Below, piece after piece: positions 1 through 12,625 of a DNA stretch of 64,000 nucleotides. The stretch comes from Azadirachta indica (Eukaryota > Streptophyta > Magnoliopsida > Sapindales > Meliaceae), in assembly GCA_022749755.1 (NCBI GenBank), contig CM040442.1, forward strand, positions 11,568,457 through 11,632,456, read 5' to 3'. Both the position numbers and the translations under genes were made by a program. The notes under the pieces are model-generated. The model had not been told where the DNA came from. It searched no databases and saw only the letters and a list, made by a program, of their open reading frames with translations. Every line of letters starts with the position of its first letter. Positions within the stretch are counted from its first letter, which is position 1.

Positions 1-1856
1 GATTAACTTTGTTAGGGATAATTAATTAACTATTTTTATATTTGTTTTATTATATATTATTTGTTAATATTTCCAATATTTTCATTTTTATCATTTTGTA
101 AATCACTTGAATTGAAGGGTAAAATGAAAAAAAAATAGTAAAAAGAGTGATAAGATATTAGAAAAAATATAGGGAGTAAAGGGATATGGGCTCAAAAATG
201 AGGGGCCAATGGATATTCTTCCTTATTATTATTACAAATAATATAATCTTTTAATTAGATAATTAGTGAAAAATGGTTATTGTTGTCGTTATTATTATTG
301 TTATTATAATAATAACATATTTGGTTGCTTGTCTAAGGGATTCATCCTTCCTTGTCACCATTTCAGGTTTCGAGTTCAAGGTCAGTTCTCTCTTGCGTGG
401 TTATAATTGTTGACCTGATGCATTTCTGAGTCTCTGGGTGTTCTGTGATTTAGTTTGCCGGAGTTTTCAAAATTGAAGATTTTGGTTTCATGGTTTTTGA
501 ATTTTGAGTGTTTAATAGAATTATGAGTTTTTGTTTTGACTCCAATTTAAATAGCTTCTTGTTCGCTGATTTTATATATGTTATCTGTGCTCGATTATTC
601 TCCTTAAAAATGATAAGAGGGATGTCAATTCTAATTGTTTTTATTAATGATACTAATAATACCCCGTTGGAAAATGAAATGGAACGTACATTATATTCTT
701 ATTATTAACTATTAATCATGAAATTGTAGTTATGAAATTAAAAATTAAGATTATATGTAAAAGTTTGTATCAACTTGAAATATTATTAGTATTTGAAGGT
801 TAGAATTAAACTATCGAAGTAAAAGTATTTGGAGATTAGTATATTAATTATTATTTGACCTTTTCCCTTCACAAATATTAGGATAAGTTTGCGTGAAATT
901 CAAAACGTTAAAATTTTGCATTTAACCTTGTCAATATATTAAAAAAATGCAGTTGTGAGTATGAGATCATAATTTTTTTTTTGCAGGATCAGGGACCTGC
1001 AGGGTCTCTAACTAGTTATGACGGGAATTAGGACGAAATTTTCAAGAAATTTGAGGATTGGGTCGGGTTTAAAAAAAAATTCATATCCGTATACACAACG
1101 GGTCGGGGATAGGGACGGGGCATTTTCCAAGACCCGCCTGGCTCCCCTTTTTTCAAATTCAAATTTTATTTGGTTAATTATGTAACTATCCATTTTATTT
1201 GCTAAATGAATTACACAAGCAATATAAATTTTATTTTTGTCAGAAAAGTACATAAATTTTTAATTTAATCAATTAAGTCTCTTATAATTATTTACGTATT
1301 TTTAATCTAATCAATCTTAAAAAAAAAAAATAAATTTAATGGGTTATGGAGGGCTTGACATCTTTATATATATATATAGATATAGATATGTATGTATGTA
1401 GAATATTATTGGTTATATATTATATTATTTTCCTTTTGTTGAAGAAATGCACTAATTGTCCACATTAAGGGCTTACCCACATCAATTCAGAAATTGACTT
1501 ATATTTAATTAACTTATATTTACTGCGAAACTGATCTAATAATTAGCCTCACCCATATCAATTCCAATAAAAATTATGCAACAGAGAAAATAAAAACAAA
1601 TATAGAAAAAATCATAAATCAATGGCTACACAAATATCAATTTACCCTTATGAATTTGCAGGCACTGCTTCAGAAACTTCATGGCTGTATAAATATTCTG
1701 TGCTGAAAGTTACCATTGCTTGTTCTTGTTTCTTGATAGTCAAGATTGCTCTGCTTAAACCCGCATGTATTTGTTCAGAAGACACAATAATTTATCATAT
1801 ACTTTTCCACGAGAGGTAGGAACTACCTTCAAGAGTCACAAACTCGATTGGACTCT
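1..1856. other. AT-rich intergenic DNA, no gene seen
   Basis: No open frame here resembles a known protein; the longest are short and of biased composition. A GC-richer patch at about 1040-1150 contains runs of the type GGGTCGGGG and GACCCGCC, which look like part of a dispersed plant repeat, but no ends could be defined. A short TA/GATA microsatellite lies at about 1362-1402. Confidence 0.6.
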
Positions 1857-2222
1857 CGAGAAATATTTTTCCATGCTTTTATTCTTTGAAAATTTCTCAA
1901 AGTTTTCGACTCATTCAGAATTGTGTTTGGATTCAAACAAATTCTTGGGAATACTGTCTATTTAAAATTAAGAAATAAACAATTAATTTTTTTTTTTCAT
2001 TCTTTTGTATGAATTTTGTGCTTTCTTAATGGTCTCCACTTGTAATCGTTCTTGGCTTTTGCAGGAGTCATTGAGAAGCAAGGGAAAAGCAAAGGCAGAG
2101 GAAATAGAAGCCCATTTGTAATTAGTTTTCTTCTGCTGTTGCTGCTCTGTTTCCATGGCTCTGTTGTTGCACATCTGATGCTGCCTCGCACCTCTGATAT
2201 AGCAGGGTTTTCGAGGGTTTAA
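1857..2222 (+). pseudogene. 3'-tail relic of an RGA-type CC-NBS-LRR gene (copy C)
   Basis: This stretch matches the DNA downstream of the CNL gene at 45.7-48.5 kb and the tail of the broken copy near 11 kb. The shared part starts near the phrase AATATTTTTCCATGC and includes an intron end (TTTTGCAG) followed by an exon-like segment at 2065-2222. That segment reads VIEKQGKSKGRGNRSP followed by a hydrophobic stretch, with a stop at 2220-2222. Nothing of the NB-ARC or LRR body is present nearby, so only the tail of a third gene copy survives. The homology is seen directly by comparing the three copies; assignment to the CNL family is inferred from the other two copies, where the tail follows LRR sequence. 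Confidence 0.7.
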
Positions 2223-4574
2223 CCTTTGCGTGAACCTAAACTAAACCACCCTAGTTTGTTGGGTCAGACCCGATTGGTAATCTCTGCTTACCTTCGACTG
2301 TCCAATCAGACGAGCCTATTTTTAAGCCCATGAAGCTGCCATGACATTTATTAATACTGTTTACACTCTATACATTATCAGAGGCATATTATTGTATTCC
2401 CCTCCTTTTGTTTGTGAAGGTTTCACATAAAAAAAATTGAGAATATATCACTTATCTATTCTAAACTATTAATTGACTAATCTTTAAGTATATAATTACT
2501 AAAATATCTCCAATACAATTTATCGTATGCTTTTTTTATAGATTAGTGTAAATATTGTATAATCCTTTTTTTTTTTAATCTTTTACATTAAAAATAAAGA
2601 AGAAAACTAATATAAAAAGTACAAGAGTAATAAAATAAAAAGTCTAACAAGCCTATTGCAAAACCAAAATCCCAAGGCAAATCAAACGTCAAACCATGTA
2701 GACACTCTATTGCACAAAACCAACAGAGTAACATTTTCCGTAGATCCTTTTGGTTGAACTAGAAAACACATTACGCCATAATTCTAAGCATAATGAAGTG
2801 CAAGTGAAACTAACCAAACAAACCATAGTTAACACAAGCAACCACTCCCAAAAGAATTTCTGCGAAAGAACTCATTCTTCCATAGATTCCAAACAAACAA
2901 ATTCCAACACCAATAAAGAGAATAAATAAATTCAGGGGATGGTACAAACATTAAATTTAGTAGAGTAGAAAATTAGATTATAACTGAATACACCTCTGTA
3001 ATTATGAAAAGTTGAAGATGCTTGGAGATTTCTAAAGGTATCAGTAAAGATTCTAGAGCGAATGGTGATCAGTTCCCAAGATGTAGAAGATGGGGAGTGA
3101 TTAGAAGGAATATGACTTTAATGTGAGAAGCTAACTTTTTTTTTTTTTCTTATGAAATTGTGACCAAGTATCTTAGTAGAGAAAAGGGAGAGTGGTCCCG
3201 AAAGAAAAGTCTCACCCTTTCCTTCTTTGTGATTGGAATTAGTGAAAATGACATGCCTCTCCTCCTTTTCCCTACCACCATTTGTCTAAAATGCCCTTCT
3301 TTCCTCGTTTTACCATATTGTTAGCTTCTTGTTGAAGAGTTTGCTCCATGTCTTCTGGGTATTAGAGGAGCATATTTGTCACCAAAAGACAAAAGTGGAA
3401 TCTCATGTATTTAGAGACAACATCTAATGAATCAAGCAATCGAGATCTCCTACAATGCACATTATATAGTACATCCGCCTTTTCTCGCTATAGATAACAT
3501 GTGTCTTCATCTATTGGAGGTATATATGCCTTCCTCACCCCTTTTTTTAGAGTTTTTATGGTCTTGTAGAGCGTTTCTCCGGCAGTTCTCTACTGGTAAT
3601 GTGGATCTCTACCAGAATTAGAAGCATTAAGGACATAATAACATAAATAAACTGAAAATTAGTTTATTATTAAATCTAAAGAGACAAATAACATGTTTTT
3701 AAACATAAAAATGAAACAAAGGTAGAAAAACTAGAATTAGATTGGAATTGGGCTTGATCCGTCTCTAGAATTTTGCCGTTTTCTTCTCCTCTTTAATGTC
3801 TTCTTTTCAATATCGTAGCTAACCTCCTTTATTGATCCTCCAAAAAGATCTATTTATATCTCCTAGAGTTTTCCCCAAAATATTATTTCAACTCTAAACA
3901 TCATTATTGAGCCATAGCTTCCAAGATCCAGCGCCGCGGTGCTTAACTCTCAGGAAATTAGTTGGAGTTGCGTTGAATTGGGCGCTATGACTTCCATGTA
4001 ATATGCATATAGCACTGAGCTCTTGGAAAATTGGTTGGGGTATTGCTTAGGCATCGTGGCTTCCATATAACATGATCGCGACACTCACGTTAAATTTTCG
4101 AATTTGAACTTCTTCCTTCATGCGAACTTTTGTCTTTTATCACCTAAACAGTCCCAGTCACTTCCAGCCTACATAAATAAATAAAAACATAATAAAATAA
4201 AATAAAATACTTAAAGTTACTTAGAATTAACAAATTAATAAATAAGAAAGTATGTAATTAATGGGTATAAAACCACAATATCAAAATAACCTCATAATAT
4301 AATGCTTTTGCTAAGAGGATGAATAAGACTTTCATGGAACAGGAAAGATACTTACAAGTGCTTTCAAGGCTTCCAAAATTTCTATACTTTGTGATAGTGG
4401 CATATCTTGTAAATAAAGTCTATCAATAGTAATTATGCTCAAAACTCTGATTAAAATGTGGTCTGGGAAGAAAGCTTGATACAATCACCTGGAAATCTTT
4501 AGCTAGCAGCATATGAACATACAAATCAAGGGAAGCTTGATGTTAGATACTGTATTTGTTGGTAATATAACAGC
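2223..4574. other. Intergenic DNA, no gene recognised
   Basis: No coding region could be supported. Around 3940-4090 two similar phrases, GACTTCCATGTAATATGCAT and GGCTTCCATATAACATGATC, form a loose tandem repeat of about 100 bp, possibly part of an old retroelement that I cannot delimit. Confidence 0.5.
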
Positions 4575-4711
4575 TTGGGACATTGTATGAGTTATACGAT
4601 CTACGAATTTTGAATGTCGGATGTTGTGTGACCCTCCAAAAATTACCTTAAGGAATAGGAAAGTCGGTCAATTTGAGTCATTTACATCATAATAATACTT
4701 CAATTAGTTAT
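4575..4711 (+). pseudogene. LRR fragment of a broken RGA-type CNL gene (copy B, left part)
   Basis: This fragment aligns with 47610-47740 of the CNL gene and encodes the end of one leucine-rich repeat and the start of the next (LYDLRILNV, then NLSHLHHNNTSIS). It keeps five A residues in the run where the better-preserved gene has six, so it stays in frame there, but a TAA replaces the glutamine codon a few codons later. The copia element begins immediately after it, and the gene resumes at 10031. A stop codon plus an insertion and deletion make it non-functional. Confidence 0.85.
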
Positions 4712-5405
4712 TGTTAGGAAGAAATAAGAGAAATTAGTACAAATTTAATTCTTCTCACTTATTTAAACCAAGATGAAGTAATCAAGTAAATCAAAATAAT
4801 AAAAATAGCAAAAATAATCAAGTTAAAAAAAACACAAGAGACGCCAAATTTACGTGGAAAAACCTCCCCTTCAATATGAGTAAGAGTAAAAAACCACGGC
4901 CGAAAAATTTTCACTATCATCAAATAAGAAGTACTAGAATCTTTTTACAAGATTACAGTCTTAGAAACAAATAAGAACTCAATTACAAAGTGAGAATCAA
5001 AGAAAAACCTCACCAAATACAATCATAGATGAACACAAAAGTGAAAGAGCCAAAATAAGACTGTAGAAAAATTTTGAAAATCAAAGCTGCTGTAAATGTA
5101 AATTCTGGACATGCTAAAGAGCTTTAATGGTCAATCACACCGTACAGAATAAAAAACTATGTTTGTAAAATCTCCATGAAAAATTTGAGCCAAAACAAAG
5201 TTCAAATCGCCACTCGATTGTTATCTTGATGAAAATTGCACAGGATTGAAATTTTCTAGAAAAATGCTATCCTTCTGTCTTACAGCTTGCATTACTCTTC
5301 TCACACACGCACGTCATACAGCCACAAAATAAAGCTAAAATCCCTTTAATCATGTAAGCTTCAAAATTAGGTCTTCTCTAAATAAGAGTGAAGCCCAACC
5401 CAACA
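4712..5405 (-). repeat. Copia-1 3' LTR (left copy, complete)
   Basis: The 694-bp repeat begins TGTTAGG and ends CCCAACA on the + strand, an imperfect inverted repeat with the usual TG...CA ends. Its inner edge abuts the polypurine tract. It aligns along its length with 9399-10030. Confidence 0.92.
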
Positions 5406-5417
5406 AAGCTCCCCCTT
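5406..5417 (-). other. Copia-1 polypurine tract
   Basis: On the minus strand this reads AAGGGGGAGCTT and directly precedes the 3' LTR, the expected place for the plus-strand primer of reverse transcription. Confidence 0.8.
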
Positions 5418-5421
5418 ACGA

Positions 5422-8400
5422 CTATTTGGAGAAATTCGTCATTCTGGCGATCAAACAACAAGTCTTAAGTTTGTCCTTCGGTAATGATTTTATAAACATA
5501 TCACCACTATTATCTTTTGTGTCAACTTTCTCAAGATCTAATAACTTAGCATTTAACACATCCTTTATCCAATGGTAACGAGTATTAATATGCTTCAATC
5601 TTGAGTGAAAAGAAGAATTCTTTCCAAAATGACTAGCGCTTTGGTTGTCACATAACAACATATACCTCTCTTGCTCAAAATTAAGTTCTCTAAGAAACTT
5701 TTTCATCCATACCAACTCTTTACGAGCTTCATTTGTTGCAATGAACTTTGCCTCTGTTGTTGAATGAGCAACGCACTTTTGCAATCTAGATTGCCTTGAC
5801 ACAACTCCTTCTACAAAGTTAATTAGATAAACGGAAGTAAACTTGCAAGAATCAATATCTCTAGCTAAGTCTGCATTTGTAAAGCCAACTAAAATAGGTT
5901 TATCTTCACCAAAAGAAAGCTTCAAGTCAGATGTACCATATAAATATCTCATTATCCATCTCACAGCATTCTAATGCTCTTTGCCTGGATTTGAGAGAAA
6001 ACGACTCACTATGCCAACTGCATGAGCTATGTCTGGTCTGGTGTATACCATGGCATACATTAAGGTTCCAACTGCTGAAGCATAAGGAATTCTCTTCATC
6101 TCTTATTTCTCAACAAGTGTTCTAGGACACTATTTAATGCTCAATTTGAAGTGAGGAGCAAAAGGGCTACCTACTTCCTTAGCATTATTCATGCGAAATC
6201 GTTGAAGTACTTTTTTAATGTACTTCTCTTGTGACAAATACAACTTCCTTGCAGATTTGTCCCGTCCAATTGTTATTCCTAACATTTTTTTATAGCACTT
6301 AAATCTTTCATGGCAAAAGACTTACTTAATTGCTTCTTCAAAGCATCAATCCTGCAAGCATTTTTACCAACAATAAGAATGTCATCTACATAGAGTAAAA
6401 GAATAATAAAATCATCGCCCAAGAATTTTTGCATAAAAACACAACTATCTGAAGTAGTCTTCTTATAGCTTACTCCCATATAACTGACTCAAATTTCCTA
6501 TACCATTGCCTAGGAGCTTGCTTCAACCCGTAAAGACTCTTCTTTACTTTGCAAACATAATCTTCTTTGCCTTTTACTTTGAATCCTTCTGGTTGCTCCA
6601 TATAGAATTCTTCCTTCAAGTCACCATGAAGAAAAGCAGTCTTCACATCCATCTGCTCAATCTCTAAGTCAAGACTAGCTGCTAAACCAATCACTATACG
6701 GATAGAAGTCATCTTTACTACTAGAGAAAATATATCTCCAAAATCAACGCCTTTCCTCTACCTAAAACCTTTAACGACAAGTCTTGCCTTATATTGCGGC
6801 CTCAAACTGTGTTCTTCATGCTTTATTCTAAACACCCATTTGTTTTTTAGTGCTTTCCTACCTTCAGGCAACTTGACCAGCTCAAAAGTATGGTTTTTAT
6901 GCAAAGACCGCATCTCATCCTGCATAGCTTCAATCCACTCAGCTCTATGATCATATTCAATAGCTTCTTCATAGCACTCAGGCTCTCCCATGTCAGTCAG
7001 CAAAATATAATTATGCGCAGAGTATTTAGTAGAAGCCTGTCTGTTCCTAGTAGATCTTTTAAGTGAGATTGCAGGAATCTCCTCTACTGGTTGCTCTACT
7101 TACACATCCTCTGCTACTCTTTCTTGTATGGAACCATTAGCATCAACTACATTTGGTTGATCATCTTGAACACTATCTATATACTGACCCTTTCTTAATG
7201 TGGGAGGAACTATGTCAAAGTCAACTGGCACATTATTGTTCTGAGGCACCGACTTTTCTTCTTTCTCTAAGTTTGCAATAATCTAATCCTCTATAAACAT
7301 AATATCTCTACTTCTGATGATTTTCTTACTAATTGTTTGGTCTTCACATCAAGCTTGAATCTTTCACTTTTAGGGATATGTACAAAAGCCCTGCAACCAA
7401 AGACATGCAAATAATTATAACAAACTTTCATACCTAACCATATCCTTTTTGACACTTCAAGCTGTAAAGGAATGCTAGGAGAAAGATTTATAACATGTGC
7501 TGCAGTACCCAATGCTTCACCCTAAAAAGAATTCTGTAATCCAACCTGTGAGATCAAACATCTAACTCTTTCAACCAGTGTTTTATTCATTCTCTCAGCT
7601 GTGCTATTCAATTGTGGTGTTTTCGGAGGAGTCTTCTGATTTCTAATACCCTACTCTCTACAATAAGTATCAAATGGCCCTAAATATTCACTACCATTAT
7701 CTGTTCAAATACATTTCAACTTCTTTCTAGTCTCTCTCTCAACTAAAACTTGAAATTGCTTGAACATAGATGATACTTGATCCTTTGACTTCAAAGTATA
7801 AACCCATACTTTCTTTGAATGATCATCAATAAATGACACAAAATAGTATGCACCACCAAGTGACATAGTTTTCATAAGACCACAAACATCAGAATGCACT
7901 AAATCAAGTACCTCAGGTCTGCGGGTCGGTAAATAGCTCTTGAAGGAAACTCTGTGCTGTTTTCCTTCTAAACAATGCATACACTTCTTCAAGTGCACTT
8001 TCTTCACCCCAAGTAACACATTCTTCTTAGCTAGCTCAGTTATTCCCTTCTCACTCATATGACATAACCACTTATGCAATAACTCAATTTTATCTTCTGA
8101 CTCACTCAACTATATGCACAACATCTTTAGCAATTTTAGCTTGAGTAAAGTATAAAGAGGTACTTCTTACCACTAGCCATAACCATAGCACCTTTAGTGA
8201 GCTTCCAATTGTCTCTTGAAAAATTGTTGTCATGGCCACAAAGCTTACCAACAAAAAGAAGATTAAGCCAAATATCTAAAACATACTTGACATGCCTGAG
8301 AACTAACATGTAACCATTAGTAGTCTTCAAGCAAACATCTCCAACACCTGCACATCGTGCTATTCCTTAATTAGCTGTCCTAACATCTCCAAAATTACTA

Positions 8401-9346
8401 GCTGTATAGGAGGAGAAAAAATCCCTTCTAACTGTAATATGAACAGAGGCACCACTATCTATCACTCAACTGGTCTCATTATGAGTAAGGTTGATTGCAT
8501 CATATTCTTGGACAGTCAAAATATTTTTAGGAGTAACATTAACTTTATTATTATCACTATTATAATCGGTCTTCATTTCTTTCTGTTTGCTCTCCTTATT
8601 CTCTTTTTTCCATTTGTAGTAATATTTCTTGACATGTCCTTTCTTACTACAATGGTTATACTCAAGATTTTTATACCCCTTTGTTGACTCGCTTTTGCTA
8701 TGCTCTTTGTTACTGGAATCTCGACTCTTACTTCTCCCCCTAGAATCTGAAACTAAAGCTTCTGACCGTAAAGAGCAACCTTGTCTTTTCCTTCTCATCT
8801 CTTCATTCAAGATACTATTTTTAGTAAATTTCATGGAGATAATACCATCTAGTGCAGAATTAGATAACGACACCCTAAATGTCTCCATGAGTCTGGTAAG
8901 GTACCAAGAAGCCATAAACCTTGAATTTCATCCTCAAAAGTGATTCTCATAGCAACAAGCTAATTAATAATTTCCTGAAATATATTCAAGTGATCAGTCA
9001 CCAAAATTCCATCTCTATATCTTAAGGCCATCATCTGCTTTATCAAAATCAATTTGTTATTTCTTGTTTTTCTAGCATACAATTGTTACAATTTATTCCA
9101 AAGCATCTGAATATTTTTCTCCTCACTTATATGGTTCAACACATTATCATCAACCCACTACCTAATGTATCCACAAACCTGTCAATACATTAAAGCCCAT
9201 TCTTCATCTGTTTTATCATCACATTTTTTAGTGGCAAACACGGGTAGATAATAATCTTTGACATAAAGTAAATCTTTCATCTTACCTTTCCAAAGTGCAT
9301 AATTGGAACCATTCAAATTCACCATTCTACTTGCGTTAACCTCCAT
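5422..9346 (-). pseudogene. Copia-1 gag-pol polyprotein, degraded
   Basis: The gag start is at 9346 ([13 protein letters not shown]), close to that of Copia-2. Order on the minus strand: gag with a damaged zinc knuckle (YNHCSKKGHVKKYY, first and last Cys replaced by Tyr, near 8650); protease (VIDSGAS, from 8465) just after an in-frame TGA at 8466-8468; pre-integrase zinc region and integrase core (8109-7705, DLVHSDVCG; then TDNGSEY and ERMNKTL further on); reverse transcriptase (7003-6279, with YVDD intact and the LYGLKQAPRQWYRKFE block); RNase H (5964-5422, STTEAKFIA and LLCDNQSA). Numerous stops, for example TGA in place of Arg just before TDNGSEY, and frame shifts prevent expression. It would have replicated the element through an RNA intermediate in cytoplasmic particles. 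Confidence 0.93.
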
Positions 9347-9383
9347 TGTTCAAAATAAAGCAACAACTCACTAACTAAACCCT

Positions 9384-9395
9384 GCTCCGATACCA
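9384..9395 (-). other. Copia-1 tRNA primer-binding site
   Basis: The minus strand reads TGGTATCGGAGC three bases inside the 5' LTR. It matches the plant copia consensus TGGTATCAGAGC, complementary to initiator tRNA-Met, with one difference. Confidence 0.85.
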
Positions 9396-9398
9396 TTT

Positions 9399-10030
9399 TA
9401 TTAGGAAGAAACAAGAGAAACTAGTACAAATTTAATTTTTTCCACTTACTTGAATTAAGATGAAGTAATTAAGTAAATCAAAACAATAAAAATAGTAAAA
9501 ATAATCAAGTTAAAAAAAAAACATAAGAGATGCCAAATTTACGTGAAAAAATCTCATTTTCAATGAGAGTGAGAGTAAAAAACCACGGCAAAAAAATTTT
9601 CATTATTACCAAGTAAAAAGTACCAGAATCTTCTTACAAGATTACAGTCTTAGAAACAAATAAGAACTCAATCACAAAGTGAGAGCAAAAAAAAAACCTC
9701 ACCAAATACACCAATAGATGAACATTAAAGTGAAAGAGCCAAAATCAAACTGCAGAAAAATTCTGAAAATCAGAGTTGCTATAAACATAAATTCTGGACA
9801 TGTTAGAGAGCTCTGATAGTCAGTCACACCGTTCAGAATTAAGAAATATGTGTGTAGAATCTCCACATAAAATTTGAACTAAAACGGAGTTCAAATCGCA
9901 ACCCGATTGTCACCTTGATGAAAACTGCATAGGACTGAAATTTTCGGAAAAAGTGCTGTCTTTCTGTCTTACGGCTTGCACTACTCTTCTCACACACACA
10001 CGTCATACAGCCACAAAACAAACCTAAACT
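9399..10030 (-). repeat. Copia-1 5' LTR (right copy, outer end deleted)
   Basis: This aligns with 4712-5340 but stops after the phrase GTCATACAGCCACAAAAC and a few more bases. The last ~65 bp of the LTR are missing, and CNL sequence follows directly at 10031. Its inner terminus reads TATTAGG instead of TGTTAGG. Confidence 0.9.
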
Positions 10031-10318
10031 GAATTGAAATCGTTGGAGTTTGGGAGTATGGATAAATGGGAAGAATGGGAGTATCAGATTACAGGAGAAG
10101 AAGATGTGAAAATCATACCATGTCTTCGTTCCTTGATATTTTTTAAGTGCCCAAAATTAAAGTCATTGCCAAGACACCTACTTCCAATTAACAATGTCTA
10201 ACAACTGTGGATTTTATCAATGTCCTCTTCTCAAAGAATATGTGGACAATATACGAAAAACTTTGCAAAAGAGAAGCAGCCATGTGATCATCATCTACAT
10301 CAGACTGCCATAAACTCA
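10031..10318 (+). pseudogene. C-terminal LRR part of broken CNL gene (copy B, right part)
   Basis: The sequence resumes in the CNL LRR region and matches 48288-48575, encoding the equivalent of LKSLEFGSMGKWEEWDY through to the last LRR and the gene end. It continues colinearly into the shared 3' flank. Relative to the gene at 45.7 kb, the equivalent of 47741-48287 is missing at the copia junction. Together with 4575-4711 it is one former gene split by Copia-1. Confidence 0.88.
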
Positions 10319-10686
10319 AAGGTATTAATTTATTTCTTCACTTCATGAAAATCTTTTATATATTGATGAAATTTTATGTTGTGTTAGTTTTGCTACAAGC
10401 AACGACCCCTAATGTTTTGCTTTTCTTTTCTTTTCTCCACTGCTAACAGGCATCATTGACTACCATAATTTACCGGCGCACATTGTTTCTCATGCTGATA
10501 CATTAGAAATTGAACAGTAAAGGGCCATAAGACATCTCCCATAAATCTTTGCTTTATGATAGGTTTAAGCTTTTCTTAATTTCTGCCATTTCTGTTGCTG
10601 AAACTTAATTGAATCACTTGTTTCTACAATCTGGCAGGAACTGGCTTCAATCATATTTCAGTGACAGAAATAAGACGTCCTTTAGG

Positions 10687-10800
10687 TGCTGAAGGAAGAA
10701 GCTTGAAAGATCCACAGCAATTTCCAGGCCATTAAAGCGGTGCTTGACAATGCAGTGAACAAAAAAATGAAGGACAACAACATCTGTCAATATATGCTAA
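10687..10800 (+). pseudogene. Rx-type coiled-coil fragment of an RGA gene (in copy B flank)
   Basis: In pieces, this encodes a version of the CNL N-terminal segment around NFQAIKAVLDNA followed by KDNN, comparable with residues 34-65 of the gene at 45.7 kb (NFLAIQAVLEDAESKQVKE). Frames are disrupted and no start codon context or NB-ARC follows. The equivalent fragment is at 48857-48961. It is a remnant of a further tandem RGA gene whose body was lost before the block was duplicated. Confidence 0.65.
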
Positions 10801-11211
10801 TATATATAAAAGAGGTCAAATATATAATTCGACTTGTTTTTTAATTTTCATAAATATATATTTTAGAAATTCAGTACATAATTTGAAACTATTTAATTTA
10901 ATCCGTTTTCAGTGTTCTCTCCAGAATGTTTCAGGTCTTCATCCCTGGATAGCGCTGAATTTGGAATATTTTTCCATGCTTTTATTCTTTGAAAATTCTT
11001 CTAAGTTTTAAACCCACTCAGAAATAGTTTGTACTCAAACAAATTATTGGTAATTACTGTCTATGTTATATTGAGAAATAAACAATTAATTTTGTTTTTC
11101 TTTCTTTGTGTATGAATTTTGTGCTTTCTTAATGATCTCTCTTTCTCTATTAAATTAGTTTTCTTTTGGTATTTGCGGTACTCAATTTGTAATTGTTCTT
11201 GGTTTCTGCAG

Positions 11212-11336
11212 GAGTCATTGAGAAGCAAGGGAAAAGGAAAGGCAGTGGAAACAGAAGCCCATTTGTAATTAGTTTTCTTTCGCTATTGCTGCTCTGTTTC
11301 TACAGCTCTGGTGTTGCAGCCGTGATGCAGCCTTGA
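11212..11336 (+). other. Conserved exon-like segment downstream of CNL copy B
   Basis: It follows a good acceptor (TTTCTGCAG) and reads VIEKQGKRKGSGNRSPFVIS, then a hydrophobic stretch, ending at TGA 11334-11336. Compared with 49354 onward, 10 of 14 substitutions in the first ~40 codons fall at third positions. It may be a former coding exon or a spliced 3'-UTR exon. Confidence 0.5.
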
Positions 11337-12625
11337 TTCTCACTTTTGGTTCTTTTCTGCTTGTTTTTCCTGTTGTTGCTGAGCTGCTGCATATCTACTG
11401 CATCCCGATGTTAGGCTGCTACTACTACTTGGATGTCCTGTTGGGTTTCGTTTTGCTAAAATTTTAGTAACTTCAGCAATAACTGTAAACAATTTTATTA
11501 AAGTACTTAACCTTGGTGATGAAATTATTAAAATCGAGGAAACTAAGTCTTGATTTGTTGCCTTAACAATATTTAGAGACAAATACGTTATTACTATATT
11601 GAATTAATAGTGATGTTACTGTCACCCCTTCAAATTTTTATTAAAATTCTTGTCCTTTATTTACAATTTTAATTACAATAAAATTACCTGAAAAGACATT
11701 TAATTAAATTATTTTAATTTATTTATATTAAACACTTTTACATCCCTAACATATCTAATTAAATTATTTTAATTTATTTTAAATAGCCCCTGTTATACGT
11801 ATAATATATTAGTAATTTTTCTATCATTTAATTTTTATATTGCAATAAATCATCTTTTCCTTTTCGAGCCTGAAATTAAATAAATCAATCTTTTAATCCT
11901 CAACAAATTTAGATGTCTTAAATTAATAAGACAAAAACTATGGAGAGAGACTTGATCATAAAGAAAATATTTTCATTCACAATTTAAAATTGGGTGAGAA
12001 ATAGTTTGTTATAAATTGTAACTAAGCATATTTCGAAGAAAAAAATTCAGTTAATTATTTTTGGTCAAAAAAATTTAGAGCACTGAAGCTTTGAAAAGAA
12101 GAGAGGCAATGAAGGTAAAAAATTACTGAAGTGTTATGTAAGCTTTTTCTTAATATATAATTTAATTGGATGAATAAAAAAAAAATGATTTTTTTTAAAG
12201 ATTTTGTTGGGGCAGCGATATCGTTATTCCAAAATTAACTAGTTAAAATGCAATACAATTAATTGTTGAGAGTGAATTTGATGACGCAAATATTCATTCA
12301 TTAATCTTATATAATTTATGGGTATTTATTAATAATATAGAAGATACAAATTGTTCCTATACAAATTGAGGCAAAAAGACGTATATCCCCGGGATTTCAT
12401 GTAATTATCCAATACCCCTTTACCATTTTAGAAATATCCCCTAAGTCCATCTATCAATTTAGTTAACACTCAAATCACTTTTTCACTTATTTTTAAGATT
12501 GTTGACTAATAAAATAAAGTACTGACTTATTTATGCTTAGTATGTCTCCAATAATATTTATTGGGTCCAATCGATATAATAAACTAATAAAACAGAAGAA
12601 AAAACTTTACAACATTTTCTTCCCT

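Larger units (their letters stand above)
4712..10030 (-). mobile_element. Copia-1: Ty1/copia LTR retrotransposon, degenerate, inserted in CNL copy B
   Basis: The element reads on the minus strand, with its 5' LTR at the right and its 3' LTR at the left. It has long terminal repeats, a primer-binding site (TGGTATCGGAGC, minus strand, 9384-9395) close to the initiator-Met tRNA type usual for plant copia, and a polypurine tract (AAGGGGGAGCTT, minus, 5406-5417). Between them lie gag, protease, integrase, reverse transcriptase and RNase H segments in copia order. Many stops and frameshifts break the polyprotein. The right LTR lacks its outer ~65 bp, and the adjacent 547 bp of the host gene are also missing, so no target duplication can be seen. 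The two LTRs differ at very roughly one site in ten by eye, implying an old insertion. Confidence 0.95.
10031..12625 (+). repeat. Segmental duplicate of 48288-50790
   Basis: Sequence runs colinearly with the end and 3' flank of the CNL gene for about 2.5 kb, well into non-coding AT-rich DNA. An example is the shared phrase TTGACTAATAAAATAAA near 12505 and 50670. Similarity fades after about 12625. Small indels are scattered throughout, including one of about 80 bp near 10450-10530. The non-coding homology shows that the duplication copied a chromosomal block, not just a transcript. Confidence 0.85.

Noticed and set aside
1983..2191. Overlapping minus-strand frames opposite the CNL tail
   Set aside because: They are shadows of the + strand exon-like segment, which has a splice acceptor and conserved frame.
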